Origin: Pyrocephalus nanus | Taxonomy: Eukaryota > Chordata > Aves > Passeriformes > Tyrannidae | Reading direction: 5' to 3' | Length of the DNA stretch: 64,000 bases | Assembly: GCA_038380795.1 (NCBI GenBank) | Contig: CM076280.1 | Span: 11,527,001-11,591,000, forward strand | Shown here: positions 26,901 through 39,060 of the stretch, piece after piece | Numbering within the stretch: the stretch's first letter is position 1 | Layout: each line of letters begins with the position of its first letter | Notes under the pieces: generated by a model | What the model saw: only the letters and a program-made list of their open reading frames with translations | Databases searched by the model: none | Told to the model about the DNA's origin: nothing | Program-made: the position numbers and the translations under genes

Positions 26901-29900
26901 AATGCTTTAGAGAGTAAGAAAGATTTAGGTAGCAAGTTTAAATGGGGGATACTACAATGTTGTTCAAATACTGTGCATCTCGCTTTACTGTGTAACAGGA
27001 AATGCACCATGGGCAGACCATTTGTGCAGGAAGTGTGTTGGAGATTCTAAAAAGTAGAAATTTAGAGGGTTTTGAAAGTGCTTTGATGATATCTGTTTTG
27101 GGGTTTTTTTTGAGTAGTGTTTTTGTTTGTTTGTTTTAACAGGAATCGACAGAGAAACCAGCAAGGCGGGAAAACCCCCATAAATATCTACTTTATAAAC
27201 CAACTTTTAGCCAGCTATATACATTTTTAGCAGCATCATTTAAGGTTTGTGAAATTGCTGAATTTATTTGTCAGAAAAATATCCAGGGTGGTTTGTGACA
27301 CTGAATAAAAAGTGGATCTCCACTGATCTGGAGAACTGAAAAATCTTAACATTGTGTTCTTTTACTTCATGTCATGCCAAACATAATCCAAAATCAGGCA
27401 GATGTTGCAGACTCTGGGGTATTTGGAAACAAAGCCTCCTTTGTGAATTGTTGGGGAGTTGGGGTCTGCATGGATCTTGCAGAGTAAGGGAAGCCAGAAG
27501 CAGGAGTAGCACAATGATGATGGCAATGTATTTATGAAGGTGACGGTTGAATGTTAAAATAAACTTGTCCCTTTCTTCCCTTGCTGCTCTCCTTGTGTGG
27601 ATTCCAGGAGCTTCCTGCAAACAGCGTGCTGCTGATTTACCTGTCTGCCACGGGCGTGTTTCCATCAGGTCGTTCGGATAGTGAAGGTACAATAAAGGAA
27701 TGCTCCCTGTCATGAACAGGGCTTGAATTCTCTTTATGTTCCAGGACAAGTGACCAAGAAAGCTGTCACAAAGCTCCTTTCAAAGACAAGTCAATTTGAT
27801 TCTCCTGTCTACTTAGTAAGATAGCCTTTTTTTTCCACAAACAGTAATTAATTCTTTGTATTTTAATAATGTGCATTAACCTGGGAACTTTTCAAAGGAC
27901 ACGTCCGGTTTTTGATGCATCTGAAGTATTAAAAGCTTCCCCAATTTTGAAGACCACATGGCTCAGTTGATGCATCAGTGCAAAGTTCATAAAATGGCTG
28001 AGTGGCACTTTGTGATTCTTTCCAATCCCCAGCACCAGGAGATGGGTGGTGAAAGGGCTGAAGCGGCTGCAGGGACTGGTCTATTTGCACGCTCATTAAC
28101 CTGACAATTCAAGCCCTTCTCATGATTTTTGACAATTCCCCTCACCTCATCCTCCTGTTCCTTGCAATCTAGCAGAATATTTGGATGCAGCTGCAATGTA
28201 AAAGCTGAAAACTGGTTGGCTAAAGTAAACACAGTCCAAAGATCTGTTTATGTAATTCAAGAAAAAATCCAAATACCTTTTTAACATCCTAAATATTGTA
28301 CGAACCTCATCTGTTTGAGACTTGCATTCCTTTATAAGATGCATGCCTTGTCCTCCCCGGTGCATGATTTATAGAGCTCTCAAAATGTTAAAAATAAAAA
28401 AATCCCTGTCAGCTTTGGATTGTGGCAGTGATTTTTTTAAGCACTTTTAACATTTTACTTCTTGCTGCAACGTGGTGGCAGGTTCTAACTGAGGCGTGTT
28501 CTCCAAGGCCTGTGGTGTGTCCTCCTCACTGCATGTGTTGTTCCAGCTTAAGACCTTGTGGTAGAGGCACCTGAAGAGCTGCACAGTCAGAGTGCAGCTT
28601 TCAGTCAGTGAATGCCATCCCAACTGCAATCTTTTAATAAGGTGGTGTGGTGTGCACAGAGTTCTGCCTTATTAAAAGGGAGAGCAGCTGCAAGTTGCAC
28701 TGTCCATCGCCTGCGAGCAGCTTGTGTTTGGCAGACCCCGTGAGGTGTTTGTAACTGTGCTGATTTAATGTCTGTTCTGTTCCTGATTTTGTATCCCCAA
28801 AGCTTCCCTCTAAACGGAAAGGTGCCTTGTATCCAAACCTGAAAAAATTGCTTTTGGTGGCCAAATAGGGGTCAACCAACTCTGCAAATGTATCACAGAA
28901 TGAGGAAACCCTAATATTTTAGTTTGCTAATGTTAGTGACATTTCATATCCATACCAAGGGCAGAAATATATCTTGATATCTTGTAGGATGGGATATTTT
29001 TTATAGCCATTGCTTTCATCTTCGTTCTCCATCAGACAGTCAGGGGGTAGCTCAGTTGTGCACACTTAACAGAATATTTCACTAGCTTACCATGGGAACA
29101 CATGTCCGGGGTGTGTGCATGTGGAAATTGTGAATTCTGACTTTGAAATCTAAAATATAAACCTTTGCTGCAGATTTGAAATCTGGTTAAATCAGTTTTG
29201 TCCTTTTGTCATTCTCTGAGCTCTCTCTTCTCCCCTTTGCAGTGTTAGAACTGCAGATGATAATAATATAGCCATTATTTTTTATTCATTTATCCTTACT
29301 GTTTTATCAAATTCTGAATCTGGAATATGCAAACCCATACAGTAATTTTACAGAGGTTTTGATTTCCCTGTTTCAGGTGTGTAATGGGTTTTAATCTTTT
29401 TCTCTGTAGTTTAACAAGAGCCAATATCTGGATCTTTGGTATTATGTTTGTGGATAAATAGTGAATAATTAAATTAGAAGTTATGAAGTTGCATTGTTTG
29501 CTTCTATTTGATAGATGCTGAAGCTGCTAAGAAAGTATAAAATGGAGTATGTAGTTAGTGAAGGCTCCACATTCCCCTCTCCCCTCCTTCCAACTGCAGT
29601 AGTTCAGATTCCTCCAGTTTTCTGAGATTTGTTGTTGCTTCCTCCCTCCCATGTAATCGTTAAATGTGTCAGGGGTGAGTTGCCCCTGCTGACCTGAGCT
29701 TCCTTTTCCCCCCTGTAGGTCCCTATGACTTTGGGGGTGTTTTGACAAACAGCAACCGGGACATCATCAACGGGGACGCGATCCACAAGCGAAACCAGTC
29801 ATACAAGGAGATGCACTGGTGAGTGTCACAGTGGATCACCTGTGCCTTCAGAAGAGTTTTTCTCAGTAGAGAAAAAGGCATCAAAGCCTCTGGAATTCAA

Positions 29901-32900
29901 ACTCCTCAGTGCAGGACATCACAGAGGAGATTGGCTTGAAGTTGAACACTTAGAAATGAATGTGCAGCTTTAAATGATGATTTAAACACTTCAGAAGTAT
30001 TGCTGTGACTTAATGTAAGTTCTTAATTACTGGCAAACTTCAGATTAACGATGGATGATTTCTCAAGAAGGTAAACATCTCTTGAACTAATAACAAGTCC
30101 CATAGGCCATATTATAGAGGATACCAAGTGAGTTGTGCAGTTATTCCCTGAGGACGAATCCGAGGCCTGGGGCACAGGGAATCTGCTTGGTTCTTATCTG
30201 GATGTGGGCAGCTGTGTGGCTGAGCAGTTCTAGTGCTCTGTGAGGTGTCCCTTTCTCTTTCCAGCCTCCACCCTGGAGATCTCTACCCTTTCACCAGAAA
30301 GCCTCTGTTCATCATCGTGGACTCTTCCAACAGTGTCGCCTATAAGGTAAGACCCTGGAAGGCAGCTCCTCGTGTGGTAGGATACAGTGCCAACCCCTAG
30401 TTAGCTTACACTTTTAACAGGCTATTTTTTTTAAACAGTTTGTATTCAGTCTTTCTTTTCTTTTGAGGTTGTGCATGCTAGTCAGGATCTGACCCTATGA
30501 ATAGGAACAAGAAGGAGAAGCACATGAACAGCCGCTCATTGGAAAGTAATAAATCCTCCTGGAGGGAAAAAAGGTTCAAGATTTCCAAGGTCTCTGGTGG
30601 GAGGTTTATTTTTGTTTTATACCAAAGACAAATCTCGGTGTGTGTGCGTGGGGGAGGGAGTTAACTAATGTGCTTTTCTTTTTTCCAGTCATCCAACACT
30701 CAGTTGCTTTTAAGCAACAGAAAGGAGTGAAAGCATTGAGCCTGCTCTTATAAAACAAGGGGTGTCTGTGTCTGAACCAAGGAAGTAACAAGACTCAAAT
30801 TAGCATCCAGTGTTACTGTAGAGTGGTATTTGCTTGGACACTGAGCCTCCTTCCTAGGGTGCTCTGGACTTACAGTAGAATTGCTCTATGACAAATCACC
30901 TCTGGGAATCCGCAGTTCGGGTAATACAGAAGCAGGCATTGCACTCACAGTGGCCAGTTGAATCTGCAGAGCATTACACATTTATTTCATTCATGAATGG
31001 GGGAATAAGAATGTGCTATATCTGGGGAAAGTGCCACTTCTTCTGTCTTCCTTTTATAGCTCCATTATGTGCAGGGAGGGAAGGGAACGTCCACAGCTGT
31101 GTTTCGGAGGAGGAACAGGGACGTCTAGTGGCCAGAGGAGCTAGTGCCTTGTTCAGAGGCCACAGGCTGGGCCGTTTGTTTTAAAGGCATTTGTTGGCCA
31201 AGGAGAGGTACTAAATAAGTGGTCAGTGTGATTTGGGAAGCTCCTGCCTGACACTCAAATCTGGCCTCTCCATTGGGTCTTTGTTGGACTCTAATGCATC
31301 TCAGAGGGCTTTTTAAACACCACTGCCTGTAAGTTCACCACACTAGGAATCAGAGCAAATCTGCTTCTTATTAAATGCCCTTCCCACACGATTGGAATGA
31401 TTTACTTGTCTTTCTGAGAAAATGAGTGTTTGGTAGGGATTTATTTTCCTCTGCTCTTTCCTGACATTCATTCCAGTATAACATCAGGAGGGTTGGTTTT
31501 GTTTCAGGGGAAGAAGTGTGGCTCAGGTTTGGTTTTTTGGTTTGGTTTTGAGTTTTTTACCCCCTTCCTCTCTAATAGAATTGCTGAAAGATGTCAAGTG
31601 GATCAACTCTAAGAGAGTAAGGGATTCCTTGTCGTCTTTAATTCAGATACAGCTCTGGACAGACTGGAGCTCTGTGGACAGCTTAGAGCACAGGGTCTGT
31701 TTGGTGTGTTGAATTTCCACAGGTAAATTTGCAGCTCTTGTAAGAATAACTGTCAAGTATTTACAGTAGAATTTTCTCTTTGTATTACATTTAAATTTGA
31801 TAATTTTTTTTTTTTTAGATTTTGTGGGCACACAGTAAGCAAAACTGTAACCTCCACTGAGTTTCTTTTCCTTGTCCTGCAGTGAACTGACCGACAGTAG
31901 TGCAAAACTCGCCAGTGCTCTGTCTGTTCAGCACACAGAGCAGCTGGGGGAGAGCAGTCCAGCTCTGCCTGTGTGGAAGGAGCACAGAAATGGGAGGTTT
32001 GGAAGTACTTCAGGACAGGATTGCAGAAGTGGCTGCTAGGAGCTCTGACCCAGATCAGAACTGTGTGGGCACAACTGTGAGGAATCTAAGAAGAAATATG
32101 TTCAGCATTTCAGAAGTGACATTCACCTTCCTCATCTCTTGCACCTGAACGTAGGCAGGCAGGTGTGTGGGGACAGGTTTAGGTGTCTTGTTGTGTTTTC
32201 CACTGAAGGTACCTGGCAGAGCTCTCAGTGTCAGTGTTTCCCAGCCCTGGAGCACTCCTGCCTGTCCCTGTGCTGTGTGTGCTGGGCTCCTTGTCCCCAC
32301 AGTGCCCTGACAGGGCTGTCGTGTGCCTGTCCCTGGGTGGGCTGGGAGGGGCTCTGTAGGCTCGAGCGCTGGCACAAACAAAGAGGTTCTGTGCAACCGT
32401 GTGAGAGGTTGAAATCAGCACTGCCTTTTTTCCACACGGCTGCCCTGATCTTTCCCGATAGGACAGGAGCTATCCTGACATTTAAATGTCACTGCCGGCA
32501 GCACCGGCAGCAACAGCAACTGCTCACACATCTTTTTCTGCAGCCCTTGCTGCTCTCCTGCACGCATCCCTGTCCTCTCCCCCTCTCTGCAGGGCTGAAA
32601 TGGGGATGACTGAAAGTCAGTCCTGCCAGGAAGTGACTTGCCAGTTTGTCAAATCAGCGGCACTTGAACAGCTTCCTCCCTGTATATTTAGCTGAAAGTG
32701 GAAGATGACTGCAAATCGAGCATGTCTACTGAAAGCCGTGAATTTTTTATAACACTTCCATTTAAATATAGATGGCTGTGTGTTCTTGAAGGTTACCACT
32801 GCATATGTGGATGAAATAATATTTTTAGATCAATATCATCCTGTAGCTGTGGTTGTCTAGGATCACCGATCATCGTCAGATGCAAAGTCTTAAAATCAAA

Positions 32901-35900
32901 CCAAACCCAAACCCACAGCCAGTGAGAATGTAAGGCCTTTGTGGTAGCTTAGCAAAGCCTACAAGTGAAGTGACTTCTTTTGGGGATGACACGTAGTTCT
33001 TTATTCAAAAGAGATGTACATGCATTGTAAAAAGCAGCAGTGCTTCTGTGGGAAACTTGGCTGAAGTCAAAAAACAGAGCCAGTATCGAAACAAAATATG
33101 GATTATCCTTATTGGAGTCGTCCATGCACTGAAAGGTAGGGCATTCCTTATCCAGAGCTGCTGTCAACACCTGGACTGCAGGGCAGGTTTTCCTGGTGCA
33201 CCATTGGCCCTCTGCTCCCAGCCGTGGCTGTAAATGCTCCCCTTCCTTTGTTCCATGTATCCCACAGCTCTTTCCTGGGGAAATCAGGAGCTGGGGGGTG
33301 GTGGTGGTGAGTGAGTCCTGGTGTTCTCCTGGGCTGTGCTAGGCAGCTGTGTGTGGGCAGGAGCTGAGCCTGGAAGTCAGTGTGTCCTGGATCTGTGGTG
33401 CAGGGGCAGCAGCTGGAGGAGCACGGTCTGGGTTGAGCTGTGGAGTTTCTCCCCTGGGCAGGGCTCAGTGGCTGTGTTGGCTTCACCTGCTGGGACAGAG
33501 TCCAGAGTGCTCCCAGATACTGCAGGGAGTGATCCCTTGCCTGGGATACCCCAGGGACCCGGGGTTGCTCTGGGTACTGCTGAGCTGTGGTGGTGCTGCT
33601 GCTGGGGGCAGGTCTGCTTTGGTCTTAACTGAGTGATGTAAGATGGAGTAAAGTCAATCTGCTCATGAAAACTGAGCATACCAGTTCCTGGAGAAGGTGG
33701 AACCTGCCAGTATGTGTGCAGTACAAACCAGCATGTCTGGGGTGACTCCTGGGGTCTGAAATGTTTCTTTTTAGTTCAGTTTCACCAATTCCTGGGCTGG
33801 CCTGGAGTTACTGCAAGGGAAGAGTCTTTGTTTCTTCATTAGAGACCAAACCTTGATATCCAGCATTATCAGTCTTCCTTGGGCTCCTAATGAACTCAGA
33901 GGGTTTTTAGGACTAGTCAGCATTCTGTCAAAGATGGGAAATGTTTTATTTTGATTAGACTAGATTACTGTCTTTACTATTTAGCAGATTTAGATTAAAT
34001 TAATTCTGTAAAACTAATTTAACTGAAATATACTGCCCGGAAGGGAAAGTTCCATTTGAATTACACAGGGGCCAGAAGGAATTAAAAAATTAGCTTCTTG
34101 AGGATTCTACACAAGCAAATACTTCTGGTGCTGTGTCTCTTACAGTCATAACCTGACAGTTTGAAGACTGTAATCTGCAGATGTGTGTGTGGCACTCGTG
34201 TGCTCTGGATGCAATGGTTTGAGTCTGTGCTCTGAGAGGGTGCAGACACAATCACATCTTTTATGGATTTGCAAGCCTGCATGGTTAAGAAAGCTGTTCT
34301 GGTGACAGCTAATGAGGTTATGTAAATGATTGTTGGCGTTTTTCCCCTCTGTGGTAATTATTTACCAGCAGACAGATACACAGTAGGACTGTTATCAGGT
34401 AAATGTTGCTGGAACTGACAATGGTGGTGCTTGAGGTTCTGGAGAAATCCTTGTGCAATGGGACACTTCAGCAATATTTAAGGTGCAGGTGCAGGGGGCA
34501 TGAAATGAGTATTGTAAAATGAGGTGCAGTGCAGCGGATAGTAAGGTTATTACATACTTGTTTTATAGGAAGCTTATTTTAAAACTCTTCTCCTCTGGGC
34601 TTTCCTGTTTCATTTGATGTAGTTCTTCCTGCTAGAAAGGAGAAAGAAATTACTTTGACTGGACAGTTCAGTTGGTATTGAGGGAAGATGCAAGAGCTGT
34701 TTTGACCTGAAAGCCAATGGCTTTTACTGCAGAACATTTTTTTCAAGTAACATATCAGTACTGAATATTTCCATGAAATCAGTATCTGCCATCAGTGAAA
34801 TGAGAGAATTGTAATTCCTTTAGAGTATAGTGGGTTATATTCCTTCTGTGTGTGATCTGAGCAAGTGAACTTGTCAGGCTCATGGCCAATGCTGAGCTGT
34901 GCAAGGGGCATTATTGTCTCTGTCATTAATAGGATTTGTACCCTCGACCTGCTGAATATTCAAGGCAAGCAAAGTGACCATCAATACTTCAAAACTCTTA
35001 TCTGTTACAGAATTTCACAAACTTATTTGGACAGCCATTGGTGTGCTTGCTTTCTCCAACAGCATATCCAAAAGCATTGCAAGGTATGTGCAGTATTGCA
35101 TTTCCCAAGAAGTTGCAGTTGCATCCCATATCTATCCCAAACAAATAGAACTTAGATTCCTCAGGAAAAGACACTTTTTCACTACTGTGTAACCCCTAAA
35201 TCAGGTTGACAGTGGCTGAAGTAATATGATAAAGTTTATCTACTGTTTATGGTAAATAATTTATTCTAACACTGATGATATTTCTACAGTAAGCTCCAAC
35301 AAGTGGTAGGAGCAAAGCCTCTCCAAACAGAGACTGAGGAAATTGCCATCCCAGGCAGGATGATGGTTTTAGCACTTTGGGCAGCTTTGTTAGTCCCAGA
35401 AAGGGAGCAGAGACAGTTAAGGTGTCTTGGTGTTAATGCACGTCCCCAGCAAGGCTTTATTGCCCGTCACTGGCCAGATCTCCATGAGAGAAGGTGTAAC
35501 TAAGACAGAGGAGTAGCTCCTCTGCCATGGAATTTAGCGGGTGAGTGACTTCATTCTGTGGCAGGGACAGTGTTTGTGTTTCATGTGCCAAATGTATCTC
35601 TTTGTCTATTGATTTATTTTTCCTTTTAGATCAGTCTCAGCGGGGTAGCCTCTTCACACTCTTTCTGAACAATCCTTTAATGGCATTCCTGTTTGTCTCT
35701 GGATTATCAAGCATGCGCAGAGGATTGTGGGAGAAGTGTCAGGATTACCTTCGGAAAATCAACCGGGATATTGCTCAGCTCCTGACCCACTCCCGCTCCA
35801 TAGGTATGGCCTCGGCATGCACAGCTGGACCTTCTCCAAGGGTTGGTTTTATAAGCCCTTCTAAACTGAGCTTTCCTTGCCTTCTCCACAGATCAGTCCT

Positions 35901-37230
35901 TCCTTCAGTTTTTTGGGGATGAATTTCTTCGCTTGCTTCTCACAAGATTTATCTTCTGTTCAGCTACAATGAGGATGCACAAAATCTTCCGGGTATGGAG
36001 GGATATCTGTGCCTTTGTGGGGAGGACAGTCCAGTGCATGTAGAACTGCTGGCTCGGGGTGGAGGGGTCTGAGGTCTGAACACATCCCTGTGACTTCAGA
36101 AAGATGACTGATGCTCACGTGCTCATTCCTACAGCTTGCACTGAGGCTGTGCCTTTGTGTCTCTCCAAAGGCACAAAGCCTTTGACTTGCTAGAGCCTTA
36201 GTCCTGCACAGAACTTGCAGCAGACACGCTCCAGTTCATTTATGTCACTCTGAACAGCTGTGTCTGCTACAAAAATACATCTTAATAAGTCAAGATTATT
36301 ATTTCTACACAACTAAAACGGTGTAGAACAAGAATATGAGACGAAGTGGGGAGGAGTGGGATGTTATTGCTGAATGTGTTCTAATGTGAATGGGTTTTGA
36401 AGGGTGTTTGAAGTGTAAATGAATAAGCTACACAGGAAGATGTATTTTTCCTCCCTGTTGTGCCAACAGTGAAGTCTGCTTCTGGATCTGCACCATTTTA
36501 TGTATGTGAGTGTTGGCATATAAACTGCCTGCTCCATTTTAAACACTGCAGGGAGAAATGGGAGTTGAGCACAGAAAGGGGCAATATTCACTTGTGGAAC
36601 TGCAGACATCCAGCAGCTCTCCCAGCCCAAGGCAGCTACCTGGGCCACTCAGATATCAGGGAAAAGAAATGTGTCTGTTAGGGTAGAGAGATTTGCCCCC
36701 AGTGTCTTAGATACTTATTTTAGGATGAGATAAATCTCCCACTGGAGATGCTTACATGTCTGTAATTTCAAGAAATGAACTCGAGCCTGGTAGGTAAGTA
36801 CATGTGAAGTCTCTTTTTCTTCTTTTTAGTCTTTTTTTGTTTGTTTGTTTTGTTTTTTGCAAGGCTTCTGTGAACATACCAGTAGCCATCTCAGATAAGC
36901 AGGCATTTGTATTGCCACTGTAACCATCTCTGATGAATGGAAACAGAAAACTGAAAATTCTAGAACATTTTCTCCCTCTGCCATACTGAACAGATAGTGT
37001 GAAATTGGCCTTTTGCAATCTTGTTTGTAAAGGCTGTGAAAGAAATGAGTGTCTGATTCTCTGTTTTCACTGTTATCTAGCAGGAGACTCGAAATTATCC
37101 TGAATCTTACCCTCAGCTGCCAAGAGATGAAACGGTGGAGAACCCTCACCTCCAAAAGCACATTTTGGAGCTGGCTTCCATACTGGATGTTAGGAATGTT
37201 TTCCTGGAAAACACCCTCGATGACTATTAA
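14998..37230 (+). CDS. SCAI: SCAI, suppressor of cancer cell invasion (corepressor), 16 coding exons from the first AUG
   Basis: SCAI is a nuclear cofactor that represses MRTF/SRF transcription and acts with 53BP1 in double-strand-break repair; a conserved SCAI family domain fills most of the protein. Exons: 14973-15104 (AUG at 14998), 21877-21972, 22581-22667, 23217-23315, 23964-24060, 24817-24915, 25526-25678, 26493-26594, 27143-27244, 27608-27686, 29719-29818, 30265-30346, 35011-35083, 35630-35803, 35892-35992, 37084-37230. All junctions are GT-AG and keep frame. They join to 565 codons plus TAA, from MSSGGAEDDIPQ to FLENTLDDY. Human SCAI is 606 aa from memory, and the 41-residue difference equals the N-terminal extension before this Met, so nothing is missing internally. 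The reading continues upstream into exon 14973 and probably the CpG-island exon, where no AUG is found. The first internal AUG has A at -3. The gene is intact and highly conserved. Confidence 0.95.
16170..16322. repeat. Foldback (inverted repeat) element enclosing a CR1-like scrap
   Basis: The arm at 16170-16201 (ACTCTTCAGTGACTCGGGCC then AAAATTTCCAGC) is the reverse complement of 16291-16322 with about four mismatches in 32 positions. The approximately 90-base centre contains 'atcacagaatattctg' and 'ttggaatggacgcacaagaa', which resembles an antisense CR1 3' end. The whole unit could fold into a long hairpin. It may be a MITE-like or snap-back insertion within SCAI intron 2. Confidence 0.65.
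17560..18073 (+). mobile_element. CR1 LINE, 5'-truncated 3' end
   Basis: About 510 bp carry the familiar CR1 3' region in order: 'gaagggatcgtcccctgtac', 'aggtgctggagcgtgtccgg', 'ctcagcctggaaaaaaggag', 'acaggttggactcgatgatc', 'cagagctcttttccaacctt' and a terminal 'gggattc'. The copy is on the plus strand within SCAI intron 2. It is 5'-truncated, as most CR1 insertions are, and retains no intact reverse transcriptase. Small indels suggest moderate age. Confidence 0.9.
20448..20464 (-). repeat. Poly(T)17 tract (poly(A) on minus strand)
   Basis: There are 17 consecutive T residues. On the minus strand this is a poly(A) run placed directly after a short open frame ending in TAA. It could be the tail of a very small retrocopy or a simple homopolymer; no target-site duplication was confirmed. 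Confidence 0.8.
27691..27696 (+). terminator. SCAI: Candidate intronic polyadenylation signal just inside SCAI intron 10
   Basis: AATAAA begins four bases after the exon 27608-27686 donor (G|GTAC). If splicing failed, the frame would read through eleven intronic codons to a TGA at 27713-27715, close to where cleavage would be expected. Use in vivo is unknown. Confidence 0.3.
30347..35010 (+). other. SCAI: SCAI intron 12 (4.7 kb)
   Basis: The intron is bounded by GTAAGA after 30346 and by TCTGTTACAG before 35011. No gene, recognisable repeat family or RNA gene was seen. There is a T-rich run around 31804-31818. The open frames are below about 160 codons and look like chance. Confidence 0.6.
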
Positions 37231-39004
37231 AAGAAACTGTCTTATTGCAAAGGGGTTTCCCTGGCCACAGATTTTGAATGGTGCAGTTTTATAATGTGAA
37301 AATCATAAAAGGAAGTACTTGATTTTATTTTTAAATTTAGGACCATTATTTTAAAAAGTAATAATAAACAGCTGTTAGTTGAGCTGTTCCATTCTGTATG
37401 GGGTCAATTTTATAAGCAGAAGTTTTCATGTCTTTTAAATGTTAAACTAAAGAATCACTAGAGGTTTATTTCTGGTCTTGTGGCTGTCAACCACATTTCC
37501 AACAGCTGATCCTAAGCATAGAAGTATTATTGGTTACCTTTAGCCCACATTTGTGGAAATCCTTTATTTTTATACAATTTTAAGAAATTGGAAAGAAAAA
37601 AAAAATCAACAGAAAACCCAATATTTTATCCCCAAAGAGTTTGGATTTGAAATGGTAAAGATGGAACCACACAGTGCAAACCAACAATAGCAATAACAGA
37701 GTCCTTCATAACAAATATATTTTTTCAGTCTTAGGCAAGTGAGGAGATAAAATTGTGGACAATTAAGTTGCATTTGGAGCAGTGGCTTTCAAGTGAAGTT
37801 GTAGAGATACTTAATGCTCCTTGTAATTTGGACACAGCAGTTTTCTATAGGAACTGTGTCCTGCTGGCCAAGGACCTGGTTGGGCAGGTGGTCAAGTTAC
37901 AAACGCCCAAGGCTGGCCCCCACCTCTTAGTGCCCTGTGGGACATCTTGCCATTTGTGTTGCTGCCACAGGAGGAGGGGGCTTTCTTCATTTTGAGATAC
38001 TGTGTGTAAATTCTGACATTTCCAGGAGGTGTTAGCCCTCCTTTCCCTGTGTGGTGGAATGTGTGGCTCCCACAGTGTGACCACTCCCTGAAAGGAGCTG
38101 AAGGGACGTCCTGTACAGTGCTGAGTACGAGCCCTTCCCATCACTTGTGTATCCATCCCCCCTGTGCTGGATCCCTGTGCCCCAGGAGAGGTGCTGATGT
38201 TCCCCTGGCAGGTTGAACCAAGTGGGAGCTGCCATAACCCCGTGGATGTTTTGCATGTCCCCCCCTGCAGCTCAGTGGTGCCCTGGAAGCAGGAGAACCG
38301 AGGGGCTGTAGCTGTGGCAGCAGCGTGGGCTCCCTGGCCATCCCCCCAGTGTGGGGTGTGGAGGAGGACAGTGTCCCCTGGGGAGGGGCTGGCTGGGGGC
38401 GGCTGTCCTGGCTGCTGGCCAAAGTGCTGGCTGGCTCGTTTGGGACTGCACTGCTGCCCTTCAGAGACAGAGGAGCTCTGGCAGCTCCTGGCAGGGCAGG
38501 TGTGAGCAAGGAGGAAATGGAGATACTTTAAGCTGTTAAATAAAAAAATCCATTGTCGCTGCTCCATGGGCTGCTGGAAAAGAAGTGGAAGGACAAGTCT
38601 GATCAGTGCTTTTTGTTGAACCCCAGCCATGCCTCTGTGTTTAGGTAAAAACAGTGCAGAACTTGGTGACTGGCACGGAACTGTGGCGGGCCTGTGTGCA
38701 GTGCCATCACCCAAGGTGTGATCTAGTCAGCCACAACAGCACTGATGGATCCATTCAGCTGAGGGCACAGTATGGAACAGCAGGAATGGCTGGAGTGTAG
38801 CTGGGGAGTTTGCATGAAGGTTCTCTGTAGCTGGGCTGAAGCTTGCACCATCCATTCTTTATTTCCCAAGTGTACAAAATCCTGTGAATGCTCGTGTTTG
38901 TCCTAAGCAGTCTTGAAGCTGGTACCTTGAGCCCCCCCAACTTGGTGCTGCCCTTTGGACTCTGGCAGGACTTCATTTCCCAGGCTGTGGAGTTTGTTTT
39001 AACA

Positions 39005-39060
39005 GGTGTGTTTGTGTGTGTGCATGTGTGTTCTCGGCGTTTGTGTGTGTATGTACAGTA
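39005..39060 (+). repeat. Imperfect (TG)n microsatellite
   Basis: Alternating TG repeats are broken by TTTG, CATG and TTCTCGGCG interruptions, then pass into ATGTACAGTACACATACAT and, further on, AT-rich 'atgtatatatgtatag' repeats to about 39180. It lies within the presumed SCAI 3' UTR. Confidence 0.8.

Noticed and set aside
32139..32609. 156-codon plus-strand frame in SCAI intron 12
   Set aside because: Cys/Leu-rich composition typical of chance frames in CTG-rich DNA. It is overlapped by similar frames on the other strand.
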